Notes: generated from the letters alone by a model not told the origin. A stretch of DNA of 64,000 bases from Bacteroidales bacterium (GCA_012798805.1 JAAZMM010000003.1:1-64000); one strand, 5' to 3'. Positions 51,951-61,896 are shown, numbered from the stretch's first letter. Program-made: numbers and translations.

Positions 51951-54032
51951 ATGAAAAAACTAATATTACCTTTTTTAGCAGTACTTATGATGACTGCCTG
52001 TACAGAAACTAATCCTCTCCTTGGAGAGTGGAATACCCCTTTTGAGATACCTCCCTTTGAGCAGGTACGCCCCAAACATTATTTGCCTGCATATATCAAG
52101 GCAATGGAGGTGCACTCTGCCGAGATTGATGCAATTACATCCAATCCGGAGCCTGCCACCTTTGAAAACACCATAGTGGCATATAGCAATTCCGGAGAAC
52201 TGCTTAGCAGGGTGTCTGCCGTATTCGGAAGTGCTTCAGGTGTAAAATCCAACGAGGAGATAAAGGCTATTGCAAGGGAGCTTTCACCTTTGACAAGTGC
52301 CCATTCCAATAAGATCAGTCTAAATGAGGAACTCTTTGCAAGGATTAAAGAGGTCTATGACAACAGGGACAATCTTGGCCTGGAAGAGGATCAGATGCGT
52401 CTTTTGACAGAGATATATAAGGGCTTTGCCCGTAACGGCGCCAATCTTCCCGCTGACAAAAAGGAGGAGCTAAAGAAAATAAACACCGAACTATCGGCCA
52501 ATCAGCTCGCTTTTGGGCAGAATCTTCTTAAAGAAACCGAATGGACATTTTTGGTAGAAAATGAGGAGGATCTCGCAGGTCTTTCCGAGGCACAGATCAA
52601 TACTGCTGCCACACGCGCACAGCAGGCAGGCAAAGAGGGCTGGCTATTTGGACTTGACAATCCCAGCGTTATGCCATTCCTCCAGTCTGCTGACAATCGT
52701 GACCTTAGAATCACAATGCTTGATGCATATCTCAACCGTTGCAATAACGGCAATGAGTATGACAACAATCAGGTGATCAAAAACCTCATTACCCTTCGTC
52801 TGCAGAAAGCAAACCTTCTCGGATACGAAGACTATGCAGCTTATGTTCTTGAAGAGAGGATGGCAAAGAATGCCGATGCCGTTTACTCCCTTCTCAATCA
52901 GCTTTGGACCCCGGCACTCGAAGTGGCAAAAGCTGAGCTTGCAGATATAGAGGCTCTCGCTGCAAAAGATGGTATCACAGAGGTTGTTGCAGCTGACTGG
53001 AGATACTATTTCGAAAAATCGATGCAGAGCAAATACAATATTTCCGATGAAGAGCTACGCCCCTATTTCCAGCTTGAAAATGTGCGTGAAGGCATCTTCT
53101 TCCTGGCCAATAAGCTTTTCGGTATCACCTTTGAGCAGCTTGACAATGTTCCCCTCCCTCATCATGAGGCAGTAGCATTTGAGTGTAAAGAGGCTGACGG
53201 TACTACTCTTGGAATTTTATTTATGGATATGTTCTCCCGTCCGGGTGAAAAACGCGGTGGTGCTTGGTGTGGCGGATTCCGTTCGCAATATTATAAAGAT
53301 GGTGTAAGAGTACTTCCCCTTGTGACCATAGTGGGCAACTTTACCCGCCCTTCGGGTGACAAGCCGGCTCTTCTGAGTACTGATGAGACTGAGACGTTTT
53401 TCCACGAGTTTGGTCACGCCCTGGCATCTCTCTTTTGTGATGTAAGATATAAGGGTCTTGGTCGCATGACACGTGACTTTGTGGAGCTTCCTTCTCAGAT
53501 AATGGAGCACTGGGTGTTTGAGCCTGAGTTGCTTAAGGAGTATGCTAAGCATTATGAGACCGGTGAAGTAATACCCGCAGAACTTATCGAAAAGCTTGAC
53601 AAAGCCGGCAAGTATGGACAGGGCTTCGCTACCGTAGAATATTTGGCAGCTTCCTTCCTCGATATGGACTTCCACGTGTTAAAGAGTATTCCTGAGGATC
53701 TGGAGCCAATAGCTTTTGAGAATAAGGTTCTCGGTGATAGAGGACTTCTGCCTCAAATCCCTTCAAGATATCGTTCTCCCTATTTCAATCACACCTTTGG
53801 AGGTGGCTATACAGCCGGTTATTACAGCTATATATGGGCTGAGGTGCTCGATTGCGATGCATATGAGGCATTTGTTGAGACCGGAGATATCTTCAATCAG
53901 GAAGTTGCGCTTAAATTCCGTAAGGAGATTCTCGAGCGCCCCGGTGTGGATGAGGCTATGAATCTTTATGTCAATTTCCGTGGCAGAGAACCCGGTATAG
54001 AACCTTTGTTGAAAAAAAGAGGACTCAACTAG
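51951..54032 (+). CDS. dcp: M3 family peptidyl-dipeptidase (Dcp-like) lipoprotein
   Basis: The 693-residue zinc metallopeptidase has a lipoprotein signal (VLMMTACTETN, Cys about 17). The HExxH-type motif is in FFHEFGHALASLF, with the downstream Glu in the MEHWVFEPELL block. Other Dcp features are MFSRPGEKRGGAWC and FNHTFGGGYTAGYYSYIWAEV. Peptidyl-dipeptidases remove C-terminal dipeptides; with the lipobox this copy should work in the periplasm or on the surface. It follows rpoD by 32 bp and precedes the amino-acid symporter by 21 bp, a plausible peptide-use pair. Confidence 0.92.
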   Translation: MKKLILPFLAVLMMTACTETNPLLGEWNTPFEIPPFEQVRPKHYLPAYIKAMEVHSAEIDAITSNPEPATFENTIVAYSNSGELLSRVSAVFGSASGVKSNEEIKAIARELSPLTSAHSNKISLNEELFARIKEVYDNRDNLGLEEDQMRLLTEIYKGFARNGANLPADKKEELKKINTELSANQLAFGQNLLKETEWTFLVENEEDLAGLSEAQINTAATRAQQAGKEGWLFGLDNPSVMPFLQSADNRDLRITMLDAYLNRCNNGNEYDNNQVIKNLITLRLQKANLLGYEDYAAYVLEERMAKNADAVYSLLNQLWTPALEVAKAELADIEALAAKDGITEVVAADWRYYFEKSMQSKYNISDEELRPYFQLENVREGIFFLANKLFGITFEQLDNVPLPHHEAVAFECKEADGTTLGILFMDMFSRPGEKRGGAWCGGFRSQYYKDGVRVLPLVTIVGNFTRPSGDKPALLSTDETETFFHEFGHALASLFCDVRYKGLGRMTRDFVELPSQIMEHWVFEPELLKEYAKHYETGEVIPAELIEKLDKAGKYGQGFATVEYLAASFLDMDFHVLKSIPEDLEPIAFENKVLGDRGLLPQIPSRYRSPYFNHTFGGGYTAGYYSYIWAEVLDCDAYEAFVETGDIFNQEVALKFRKEILERPGVDEAMNLYVNFRGREPGIEPLLKKRGLN

Positions 54033-54053
54033 TATTCCGCTACCATTACAAGT

Positions 54054-55451
54054 ATGAGTAATTTCTGGAATGCACTTGGCAACGGCATAACTGTCGTTAG
54101 TGATTTTATTTGTGGCTATCCGCTCTTTTTCCTTCTTATAGGAGGTGGTTTGTTCTTTCTCTTTTATTCGAGATTTACACCGCTACGCAGGTATGGAAGG
54201 GCCATACAGGCACTTAGAGTAAAGGATGACAAAGCTGATGGCCAGATCAGTTCCTTCGAGGCACTCACCAGTGCCATTGCAGCGACAGTCGGAATGGGCA
54301 ATATTGCCGGTGTGGCTATTGCAATTTCGGTTGGAGGTGCGGGAGCAATATTTTGGATGTGGATAAGCGCCATTGCCGGTATGGCAACCAAATTTTTTGA
54401 AGGCACTCTCGCCGTGATGTATAAAGGCAAAGATTCGGCGGGAGAGACACAGGGTGGCACCATGTATATGATTATGACGGGCCTAGGCCCAAAATGGAAG
54501 CCACTCGCGGTCTTTTTCTCGATATTTGGTCTGATAGGTACACTTTGCATAATGCAGTCCAATCAATTGACTGAGTCTGTAACCTCGCTCTTTTTTACTC
54601 CGGAGCAGAATACTCTTCTACTTAGATTTATCATCGGGGTAATTATAACCGTGATTGTCGCCGGTGTTATTATTGGTGGCATTAAGAGGATTTCAAAGGT
54701 CTCCACCAAGCTTGTACCTTTGATGGTTGGGCTCTATTTCATTCTTGTGCTCTATATAATGATCAGGCACATTGGTCATGTTCCTGGAGTCTTCAAGGAT
54801 ATCATAGCCGGTGCCTTCACCCCCCGGGGAGCTCTCGGCGGAGGTATAGGATCGATCATAATGATAGCTCTTACCGGTGTGCGTCGCGCAGCCCTGGTCA
54901 ACGAGGCAGGAGTCGGCACCGCATCTATGATGCATGGTGCCTCAAAAAACAACGAACCGGTGCGTGAGGGTCTCGTGGCAATGATCGGACCCTCAATAGA
55001 CTCCGGCTTGGTCTGCACTCTTACAGCCATAGCCATCCTGATTGGGTCGAAAATTGATCCTTCGATCATGCCCGCAGGCTCGGGAATGAGTTCGATGGAG
55101 GGCCTTAAGTTTGCCATCAACGCCTTCAATGCGTCGATCCCCATGGTAGGTGGTTATCTGCTCTTTATTATGGTGTTGATGTTCGCATTCAGCACAATGT
55201 TCTCTTACTCATACTACGGACAAAAATGTACCGGATTTCTGTTCGGTGCACATTATTCCAAATACTACAACATATTTTTCCTATTGATGCTGATTGTGTC
55301 GGCAATGATCCCGCTCAAGGCAGCGGTCAGCCTGATCGACACTGCCTATGCTTTGATGGCTTTCCCGACGATGTTTACTCTCTTTATGCTGGCTCCCAAG
55401 GCCAAAAAGGAGATGAAAATCTATTTTGCTGCGAATAAGAAAAAAAAGTAA
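54054..55451 (+). CDS. Sodium:alanine (AGCS family) symporter
   Basis: The 465-residue inner-membrane protein has about 11 hydrophobic helices. AGCS hallmarks are TSAIAATVGMGNIAGVAIAI, GAIFWMWISAIAGMATKFFEG, GGTMYMIMTGLGPKW and AALVNEAGVGTASMMHGA. It would take up alanine or glycine with Na+ or H+. The C-terminus is Lys-rich and cytosolic. It follows the secreted M3 peptidase closely, so import of released amino acids is a sensible inference. Confidence 0.93.
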   Translation: MSNFWNALGNGITVVSDFICGYPLFFLLIGGGLFFLFYSRFTPLRRYGRAIQALRVKDDKADGQISSFEALTSAIAATVGMGNIAGVAIAISVGGAGAIFWMWISAIAGMATKFFEGTLAVMYKGKDSAGETQGGTMYMIMTGLGPKWKPLAVFFSIFGLIGTLCIMQSNQLTESVTSLFFTPEQNTLLLRFIIGVIITVIVAGVIIGGIKRISKVSTKLVPLMVGLYFILVLYIMIRHIGHVPGVFKDIIAGAFTPRGALGGGIGSIIMIALTGVRRAALVNEAGVGTASMMHGASKNNEPVREGLVAMIGPSIDSGLVCTLTAIAILIGSKIDPSIMPAGSGMSSMEGLKFAINAFNASIPMVGGYLLFIMVLMFAFSTMFSYSYYGQKCTGFLFGAHYSKYYNIFFLLMLIVSAMIPLKAAVSLIDTAYALMAFPTMFTLFMLAPKAKKEMKIYFAANKKKK

Positions 55452-55470
55452 ATCATCCAACCAAAACGAA

Positions 55471-57252
55471 ATGAATCCGATAGAAATTTTACAAGAAGCG
55501 ATCAAGGGGGGACTCAAATCACTCTATGGTGTTGAGCTCCCCCAAAATGAGATCCAGGTACAGGCTACGAGAAAAGAGTTTGAAGGCGATTATACTCTCG
55601 TTGTATTTCCGCTACTTAAGATTAGTAAAAAGGCTCCTGAGGCCACTGCACAAGAGATAGGCGAATATATTGAGAAAAATTGTCCGGAGGTTGACTCTTT
55701 TAATGTCATCAAGGGTTTTCTCAATATCAAACTCACTTCTTCTTTCTGGGCAGGAGTGCTCAAATCTATCGGTGACAATGAGAATTTCGGCCGGTTGCCT
55801 TCCACGGGAAAGTGCGTGATGGTGGAGTTTTCTTCACCAAATACCAATAAACCTCTCCATCTGGGGCACATTCGCAACAATCTTCTCGGATGGTCCGTTT
55901 CGCAACTTTTGGCTGCGAATGGACACAATGTGGTAAAGGTCAATTTGGTTAACGACAGAGGAATACATATCTGTAAATCGATGCTTGCCTGGCTCAAGGA
56001 GGGCAATGGTGAGACTCCTGCATCCACAGGATGCAAAGGCGATCATCTTGTGGGCGATTATTATGTGAAATTCAACGATATGCTTACAGCCGAAGTTAAG
56101 GAGATAATGGAGCGTGAAGGGATTGAAAAAGAGGAGGCTGAAAAAAGGGCTGAAGTGTTGAAAGAGGCACAGGAAATGCTCTTTAGATGGGAACGTGGCG
56201 ACAAAGAAATAGTGGATCTCTGGAAAACAATGAATGGGTGGGTTTATGAGGGATTCGATGTTACCTACCGCAATCTCGGTATCGAATTTGACAAAACTTA
56301 TTATGAGTCGGAGACCTATCTTCTGGGCAAATCTTTGGTCCTCGAGGGATTGGAGAGGGGTATTTTTGAGAAACATGAGGATGGCTCCATCTGGTGTGAC
56401 CTTACTGAAGATGGACTAGACAAGAAACTTCTTCTCAGAAGCGATGGTACTTCGGTCTATATGACGCAAGATATAGGAACTGCCCACCAAAGATATGAGG
56501 AGTATAGCTTTGATGAGCATATCTATGTGGTTGGTAATGAGCAAAATTACCACTTCCAGGTTCTTAAGTTGATCCTCAGAAAGCTGGGATTTGAGTGGTC
56601 TGATGCTATTTATCACCTCTCTTATGGTATGGTTGAGCTGCCCGAAGGGAAAATGAAATCCCGCGAAGGTACGGTTGTGGATGCAGACGACCTTATCGAG
56701 CAAATGTACAATACGGCAAAGGAGACCTCTCTTGAACTTGGAAAAATCGAAGATATGAGCGACGAAGAGCAGGATGCTCTTTTCAAGATGATCAGTCTTG
56801 GAGCGCTAAAATATTTCATTATAAAGGTTGACCCCAAAAAGACAATGGTATTTGACCCTAAGGAGTCCATAGATTTCAACGGCAATACCGGTCCCTTTAT
56901 CCAATATACCCATGCTCGTATTAAATCCATACTCAGAAAGGCTTCCGAGCAGGGGCTGGCCCCATCAATGACAGGTGCTTTGCTTCTTCCCAAGGAAGAG
57001 ATAATCATTCAGCTGCTGAGCTCCTATCCCGATAAGATAAGGGAGGGCGGAGATGCACATTCTCCCGCAATTATTGCCAATTATGCCTATGATCTGGCAA
57101 AGGAATTCAATCAGTATTATCACGATACCTCGATTTTGAGGGAAGAGGATGAGGATAGGCTTGTGCAGCGTCTCTATCTGATCTCCATAATTGCACAGGT
57201 CCTCGTCAAAGCGATGGAGATTCTCGGCATTTCGCTGCCGGATAGAATGTAA
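55471..57252 (+). CDS. argS: Arginyl-tRNA synthetase
   Basis: The 593-residue class I synthetase charges tRNA-Arg. The HIGH motif appears as HLGHIRNNLLGWS, preceded by VEFSSPNTNKPLHLG. The KMSKS-equivalent is GKMKSREGTVV. The N-terminal additional domain (about 1-110) and the C-terminal anticodon-binding helical domain (about 470-593, ending LGISLPDRM) are complete. ATG 55471 (MNPIEILQEA) is preferred to an upstream in-frame start that would overlap the symporter. Its stop overlaps the ygiQ ATG by 1 bp. Confidence 0.96.
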   Translation: MNPIEILQEAIKGGLKSLYGVELPQNEIQVQATRKEFEGDYTLVVFPLLKISKKAPEATAQEIGEYIEKNCPEVDSFNVIKGFLNIKLTSSFWAGVLKSIGDNENFGRLPSTGKCVMVEFSSPNTNKPLHLGHIRNNLLGWSVSQLLAANGHNVVKVNLVNDRGIHICKSMLAWLKEGNGETPASTGCKGDHLVGDYYVKFNDMLTAEVKEIMEREGIEKEEAEKRAEVLKEAQEMLFRWERGDKEIVDLWKTMNGWVYEGFDVTYRNLGIEFDKTYYESETYLLGKSLVLEGLERGIFEKHEDGSIWCDLTEDGLDKKLLLRSDGTSVYMTQDIGTAHQRYEEYSFDEHIYVVGNEQNYHFQVLKLILRKLGFEWSDAIYHLSYGMVELPEGKMKSREGTVVDADDLIEQMYNTAKETSLELGKIEDMSDEEQDALFKMISLGALKYFIIKVDPKKTMVFDPKESIDFNGNTGPFIQYTHARIKSILRKASEQGLAPSMTGALLLPKEEIIIQLLSSYPDKIREGGDAHSPAIIANYAYDLAKEFNQYYHDTSILREEDEDRLVQRLYLISIIAQVLVKAMEILGISLPDRM

Positions 57253-58952
57253 TGTTTCCCACTTCAAAAAAAGAGATTGAAGCCCTCGGCTGGGATGCAC
57301 CCGATATTATTCTTTTTTCAGGTGACGCATTTATAGATCACCCCGCTTTCGGTACAGCCGTCATAGCGAGGGTACTCGAGAGTGCAGGCTATCGTGTGGC
57401 AGTGGTTCCCCAGCCTAATTGGAGGGATGATTTACGTGATTTTAGAAAATTAGGCGAGCCGAAACTCTTTTTCGGAGTCTCCGCAGGAGCGATGGATTCG
57501 ATGGTTAATCATTATACGGCTGCAAAGCGTTTGCGCAGCAATGATGCTTATACTCCCGGTGGAAAATCTTCTTTCAGGCCCGATTATGCAGTCACTGTAT
57601 ATACAAAAATTCTTAAGGAGCTCTATCCGCAAATACCGGTGGTGATAGGAGGTATAGAGGCCTCCCTGCGCCGTCTGACGCACTATGATTACTGGCAGGA
57701 TGCACTCAAGCCCTCTATTTTGGTTGAAAGCGGAGCTGATCTGTTGATTTATGGAATGGGGGAGAGGCCCATCAGGGCAGTTGCCGATCTTCTCTTGAGC
57801 GGTGCGCCTGTTGAGGCATTGCACTCTATCCCACAGGTAGGTTATCTCACCGATAATAAACCCTTGGAGGATCATATAACTCTCGCTTCATTTGAACGCT
57901 GTAAAGCAGACAAACGTGAGTTTGCTGCTAATTTTAAAACTTTCGAAGAGCAGGCCAATCGCCTGGAGCCAAAGATGCTGGTGGAGAAGTGCGGGGAGCG
58001 CTTTGTCTCTATAAATGCCCCTTATTCTCCTGCTACGGAGCAGGAAATGGATGCAATCTATGCTCTTCCTTTTACAAAACAACCCCATCCAAGGTATCGG
58101 GGAAAACATATCCCCGCCTATGAGATGATAAAACATTCTGTTACCACTCACCGCGGCTGCTTCGGGGGATGCAACTTTTGCACGATAGCTGCTCACCAGG
58201 GTAAGTTTATACAGTCCAGGACTCCTGCGTCCATAATTGCAGAGGTAGAGAGACTCGCTGTAATGCCGGATTTCAAGGGAAATATTACCGACTTGGGTGC
58301 CCCGACTGCCAATATGTATCGAATGAGGGGCCGGGATCGCTCACTTTGTGAAAAGTGTAAAAGAGATTCCTGTCTCTTTCCTTCGCGCTGCGAAAATATG
58401 GATACTTCTCATAAAGAGTTGCTCTCGCTTTACGACAAAGTTCTCAAAGTACCAGGCGTCAAAAATGCCTATATAGGCAGTGGTATAAGATATGATCTTT
58501 TTCTGGACGAAGATGGCTATCTGGACCCTACTTCAAAGCCTTATCTGGAGCAATTGATCACAAAACACACTTCCGGTCGTTTGAAAGTAGCACCGGAACA
58601 TACATGCGACCATGTGCTGAAGGCTATGGGAAAGCCCTCTTTCAGGATTTTTGAGAAGCTGAGGCAGGAGTTTGATGCCATATGCCATAGCAATGAACTC
58701 AAATTTCAGCTTGTACCCTATTTTATTTCAGGACATCCCGGCTGCAAAATGGAGGATATGGAGAATCTTTCGCGCAATCCCCATCTGAAAAATCTCTATA
58801 TGGAGCAGGTACAGGATTTTACGCCTACCCCGATGACGCGTTCTTCAGTAATGTTTTATACCGGCATTGACCCTAAAACCGGCAAATCACTCTTCGTTGA
58901 ACGCAACTTAAGTAGAAAAAAGAGACAAAAATCATTTTTTTTCAAGAAATAA
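57252..58952 (+). CDS. YgiQ family radical SAM protein
   Basis: The 566-residue protein has an N-terminal B12-binding-like Rossmann region (about 10-130, with DIILFSGDAFIDHPAFGTAV, the signature of YgiQ) and a radical SAM core from about 290. The cluster motif is GCFGGCNFCTIAAHQG (CxxxCxxC). Further Cys are in CEKCKRDSCLFPSRCEN, possibly an extra cluster. PEHTCDHVLKAMGKPS is also typical. The reaction is unknown for the family. It is coupled to argS by a 1-bp overlap. Confidence 0.93.
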   Translation: MFPTSKKEIEALGWDAPDIILFSGDAFIDHPAFGTAVIARVLESAGYRVAVVPQPNWRDDLRDFRKLGEPKLFFGVSAGAMDSMVNHYTAAKRLRSNDAYTPGGKSSFRPDYAVTVYTKILKELYPQIPVVIGGIEASLRRLTHYDYWQDALKPSILVESGADLLIYGMGERPIRAVADLLLSGAPVEALHSIPQVGYLTDNKPLEDHITLASFERCKADKREFAANFKTFEEQANRLEPKMLVEKCGERFVSINAPYSPATEQEMDAIYALPFTKQPHPRYRGKHIPAYEMIKHSVTTHRGCFGGCNFCTIAAHQGKFIQSRTPASIIAEVERLAVMPDFKGNITDLGAPTANMYRMRGRDRSLCEKCKRDSCLFPSRCENMDTSHKELLSLYDKVLKVPGVKNAYIGSGIRYDLFLDEDGYLDPTSKPYLEQLITKHTSGRLKVAPEHTCDHVLKAMGKPSFRIFEKLRQEFDAICHSNELKFQLVPYFISGHPGCKMEDMENLSRNPHLKNLYMEQVQDFTPTPMTRSSVMFYTGIDPKTGKSLFVERNLSRKKRQKSFFFKK

Positions 58953-58964
58953 TGTGAATTACAT

Positions 58965-58993
58965 TTGTAATTAAAAAAAATCTCCTAATATTG
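58965..58993 (+). promoter_or_regulatory. Probable promoter of the acidic small protein gene
   Basis: TTG 58965-58967 (in TTTG) and TAATATTG 58986-58993 are 18 bp apart. The -7 box has one mismatch to TAnnTTTG and is followed by CACAT. The ATG lies 27 bp downstream. Confidence 0.5.
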
Positions 58994-59019
58994 CACATAT
59001 ATAATATTCGAATCACGTT

Positions 59020-59364
59020 ATGATAGGCACAAACAAGAAAAGAGCTGTGATTAGCTATGAGAATATGTCTCCCGAACTTGCGGAAGCATTTAAGGAAAAA
59101 TATCCTCGTGGATACTCGGATTATATGGGAGATATCTTTAAGGTTGTCAAACCTGACGGTACTTTTTTTCACGCTGTATCGGTTGAGATCCCTGATGCTG
59201 TGTATCTTGTGAAGATTAAGGTGAAGGTGGATGATTATGATGATGTGCAGAATGGGCTTTTCAAGGATGACGATGATGACGATAGCGATTCGGGTGATGA
59301 CGGATTCCCGGCGAGTGATGAGGATTTTGCTGATGCGCAGGGCTCGGATGACGGGGAGGAGTAG
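59020..59364 (+). CDS. Conserved acidic small protein, function unknown
   Basis: The 114-residue cytosolic protein has a folded first part (about 1-75, MIGTNKKRAVISYENMSPEL, then FFHAVSVEIPDAVYLVKIKV) and a very acidic tail (about 76-114) with a run of six Asp and repeated Ser/Asp/Gly. I recall similar small proteins in other Bacteroidota but know no function. The acidic tail could mimic nucleic acid or bind basic proteins; that is inference only. It stands alone, with its own promoter, before a repeat-filled spacer. Confidence 0.7.
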   Translation: MIGTNKKRAVISYENMSPELAEAFKEKYPRGYSDYMGDIFKVVKPDGTFFHAVSVEIPDAVYLVKIKVKVDDYDDVQNGLFKDDDDDDSDSGDDGFPASDEDFADAQGSDDGEE

Positions 59365-59369
59365 TTTGG

Positions 59370-59510
59370 TTAGTTCTGAGTTCTGAGTTTCGAGTTAGGA
59401 GTGAGTAGTGTGTAGTGTGGAGTGTGGAGTGAGGAGTGTTGTGGGTTGCGGGGTACAGGGTGCGGGTTGCGAGATACGGATTACGGGGAGTTCTAAGTTG
59501 TTTAGGAATG
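59370..59510. repeat. G/T-rich degenerate word repeat, copy 2
   Basis: This spacer is made of short near-repeats: GTTCTGAG twice in tandem, GTGTGGAGTGTGGAGTGAGGAG, and GTTGCGGGG/GTGCGGGTTGCGAG. The 16-nt word at 59454-59469 is identical to 7933-7948. The rest of 59365-59582 contains no gene or structured RNA that I recognise. Confidence 0.6.
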
Positions 59511-59582
59511 AAAATATGGGACGTGGCATCAGGAATGTGAATTAGTTACATTGTAGTAACGATAAGTCCAAGGTAAGTTAAA

Positions 59583-60047
59583 ATGAAAAGACACACAAAA
59601 ATTGTAGGATTGATATCAATAGTGCTTTTAATTGTGGTGTTATTGATTATAATATTCGTAAATAATTTTAGTGCTAATCCGGTAACTCCGGACAAGAAAG
59701 TTGCTGATCTCAAGGATTTTACAATTACTATCGAAATGACTGAGAGGGGAGTGAAACTTCATAGTCTTGAAGGGAGTGCCTGGCTTGATTTGGAGCTTTA
59801 TCCTTTAACCAAAAGAGAGATGGCATTTGATCAATATGGATCAGCAAGCTCCTTTTCTGATGACTCCGCAACAGCAGATTTCATTGAAATCGCAACAGAT
59901 CCTGATCTTGCCAATTATTTAATGACGATAGCTAAATCAGAAGATGGAGTTGTACTTAAAGGGTATAAAGGAACAGCTTGGAAAACATTGACTTTCTCAC
60001 TTCAGGTAGGCGACAAAAAGTCAATTAACCAAAATGGAATGATTTAG
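59583..60047 (+). CDS. Small single-pass membrane protein with duplicated GxAWxxLxF-type motif
   Basis: The 154-residue protein is not recognised. It has an N-terminal membrane helix (about 7-29, VGLISIVLLIVVLLIIIFV) and a periplasmic part. Two similar beta segments are visible: GVKLHSLEGSAWLDLELYPL (about 57-76) and GVVLKGYKGTAWKTLTFSL (about 124-142). They suggest an internal duplication or two strands of one binding face. No Cys is present. It lies between the repeat-rich spacer and the ClC gene with no shared operon signs apart from direction. Confidence 0.55.
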   Translation: MKRHTKIVGLISIVLLIVVLLIIIFVNNFSANPVTPDKKVADLKDFTITIEMTERGVKLHSLEGSAWLDLELYPLTKREMAFDQYGSASSFSDDSATADFIEIATDPDLANYLMTIAKSEDGVVLKGYKGTAWKTLTFSLQVGDKKSINQNGMI

Positions 60048-60088
60048 TTCAGAGTTTTGAATATACCAAGAGCCAACAGCCAACATAC

Positions 60089-60115
60089 AGAGAGTGGCCC
60101 GAAAGGTTGCTCTCT
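60089..60115 (+). terminator. Possible terminator hairpin before the ClC gene
   Basis: AGAGAGTGGCC and GGTTGCTCTCT can form an 11-bp stem with several G-U pairs. Only TTG follows, so termination would be weak. It might instead be an mRNA leader hairpin of the ClC gene, which starts 18 bp later. Confidence 0.35.
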
Positions 60116-60132
60116 TTGATTAAAGCAGAGAA

Positions 60133-61896
60133 GTGAAATTATTTAGCAGAATAAGGAAAGGCTTTTCGGCAATACCGGAGCGCACACAGCTTGTGCTGCT
60201 CTCTTTTGTCGTGGGCTTAGGGTGCGGCTTTGCTGCCGTTTTGCTTAAAACTCTGATTAGCTGGATAAGTCATGGACTCACCTTCTGGTTTAGCAAACCC
60301 TCGGATGCATACCTTTATCTAATCTATCCCGGTGTAGGAATGTTGCTCTCCTTCCTTTTTGTCAGATATGTGGCTAAAAGCGATATAAGTCATGGAGTCA
60401 CTAAAGTGTTGTTTGCGATATCACGTAATGAATCTCGCATAGAGCCTCGTAATACCTGGACTTCGATTGTGGCAAGTTCTGTTACTATAGGATTTGGTGG
60501 CTCGGTTGGTGCGGAGGCCCCTATAGTCTATACGGGTGCAGCGATAGGCTCCAATATTGCCAGAAGCATGGGTATGTCCTACAAGAATATGACTATCCTG
60601 CTCGGATGCGGGGCTGCAGGTGCTGTAGCGGGCATTTTTAAGGCCCCATTAGCCGGTATACTCTTTACTCTGGAGATATTGCTTTTCAATATTTCCATGT
60701 CTTCCATACTACCGTTGCTTATTTCTTCGATTACGGCAACGGTGATCTCATACATTTTCCTTGGCGATGCGGTGACTTTTACCAAAACCACTGAGACCTT
60801 TTTGCTGGGCAACATACCCTATTACATTATACTGGGTATCTTTTGCGGCATAATGTCGCTCTACTTCATCAGGACTACTTTGAGGGTTGAGGATAAAATG
60901 AGGCGCATACGCAAGCCTATAAATCGCTGGCTTGTCGGCGCAATTGCGATGGGAGTGTTGGTCTTCCTTTTCCCGCCGCTTTATGGGGAGGGCTACGGTT
61001 CTCTAACGTTGATGCTTAACAACAACCCTTTCGATGTGGCAGGGGGCATTATTGGGGAGCGACTTTTTACCAACAAATGGTTGACTCTGCTCTTTTTTGT
61101 GGCAATTCTTCTGGTCAAAGTCTATGCTACCGCTTTCACAAATGCAGGAGGAGGAGTAGGCGGCACCTTTGGCCCCACTCTTTTTACCGGTGGCATAGCA
61201 GGGTTTGTGATTGGACGCTTCATAAATCTTACCGGAATTCATGTCATCCCAGAGGCCAATTTTGTACTTGTGGGTATGGGTGGAATGATGGCCGGAGTGA
61301 TGCAAGCCCCTATGACCGCAATATTCCTCATTGCAGAAATAACAGGTGGATATGATCTTCTGATACCACTTATTCTGACTTCAGCCATTTCATTTGCTAC
61401 AATCCGTTTGGTAGAGCAATATTCCATCTACACAAAGCGTATAGCACAACAAGGTGATTTGCTCACCCACGATAGCGATCGTGCTGTACTCACATTGCTT
61501 AAAACATCGGACCTTATCGAGACTAATTTCTCTACAATTGATATAGATGGAAATCTGGGAGATCTGGTCAAGGCAATCGCCACATCCAGTCGCAATATTT
61601 TCCCTGTTGTCGATAGTTCCAACCAGTTTCAGGGAATTGTCTTTCTCGATGATGTGAGGAGTATGATGTTTGACCGCAGTCAATATGAGAGCGTTCAGAT
61701 ACGCAGCCTTATGAAGGATGCTCCCGCATTTGTCTATGATGATGAAAAGATGGAGAGCGTAATGGATAAATTTGAACTTACCCAGGCCTGGAATCTTCCG
61801 GTGCTTGATGAGAATAATAAATATCTCGGATTTGTTTCCAAATCCAAAATTTTCTCTTCTTACAGAGAGCAATTGCAACAAGTTTCCCATGACTAA
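60133..61896 (+). CDS. ClC-family chloride channel/transporter with C-terminal CBS domains
   Basis: The 587-residue membrane protein has the ClC fold (about 15-440). The selectivity segments are GFGGSVGAEAPIVYTGAAIG (the G-x-E-x-P loop, keeping the gating Glu as GAEAP), and NAGGGVGGTFGPTLFTGG (G-x-F-x-P). Two CBS-type repeats follow (about 455-585: SSRNIFPVVDSSNQFQGIVF and AWNLPVLDENNKYLGFVSK). The start codon is GTG 60133. Whether it is a channel or a Cl-/H+ antiporter is not settled by this reading. It overlaps tex by 8 bp. Confidence 0.93.
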   Translation: MKLFSRIRKGFSAIPERTQLVLLSFVVGLGCGFAAVLLKTLISWISHGLTFWFSKPSDAYLYLIYPGVGMLLSFLFVRYVAKSDISHGVTKVLFAISRNESRIEPRNTWTSIVASSVTIGFGGSVGAEAPIVYTGAAIGSNIARSMGMSYKNMTILLGCGAAGAVAGIFKAPLAGILFTLEILLFNISMSSILPLLISSITATVISYIFLGDAVTFTKTTETFLLGNIPYYIILGIFCGIMSLYFIRTTLRVEDKMRRIRKPINRWLVGAIAMGVLVFLFPPLYGEGYGSLTLMLNNNPFDVAGGIIGERLFTNKWLTLLFFVAILLVKVYATAFTNAGGGVGGTFGPTLFTGGIAGFVIGRFINLTGIHVIPEANFVLVGMGGMMAGVMQAPMTAIFLIAEITGGYDLLIPLILTSAISFATIRLVEQYSIYTKRIAQQGDLLTHDSDRAVLTLLKTSDLIETNFSTIDIDGNLGDLVKAIATSSRNIFPVVDSSNQFQGIVFLDDVRSMMFDRSQYESVQIRSLMKDAPAFVYDDEKMESVMDKFELTQAWNLPVLDENNKYLGFVSKSKIFSSYREQLQQVSHD

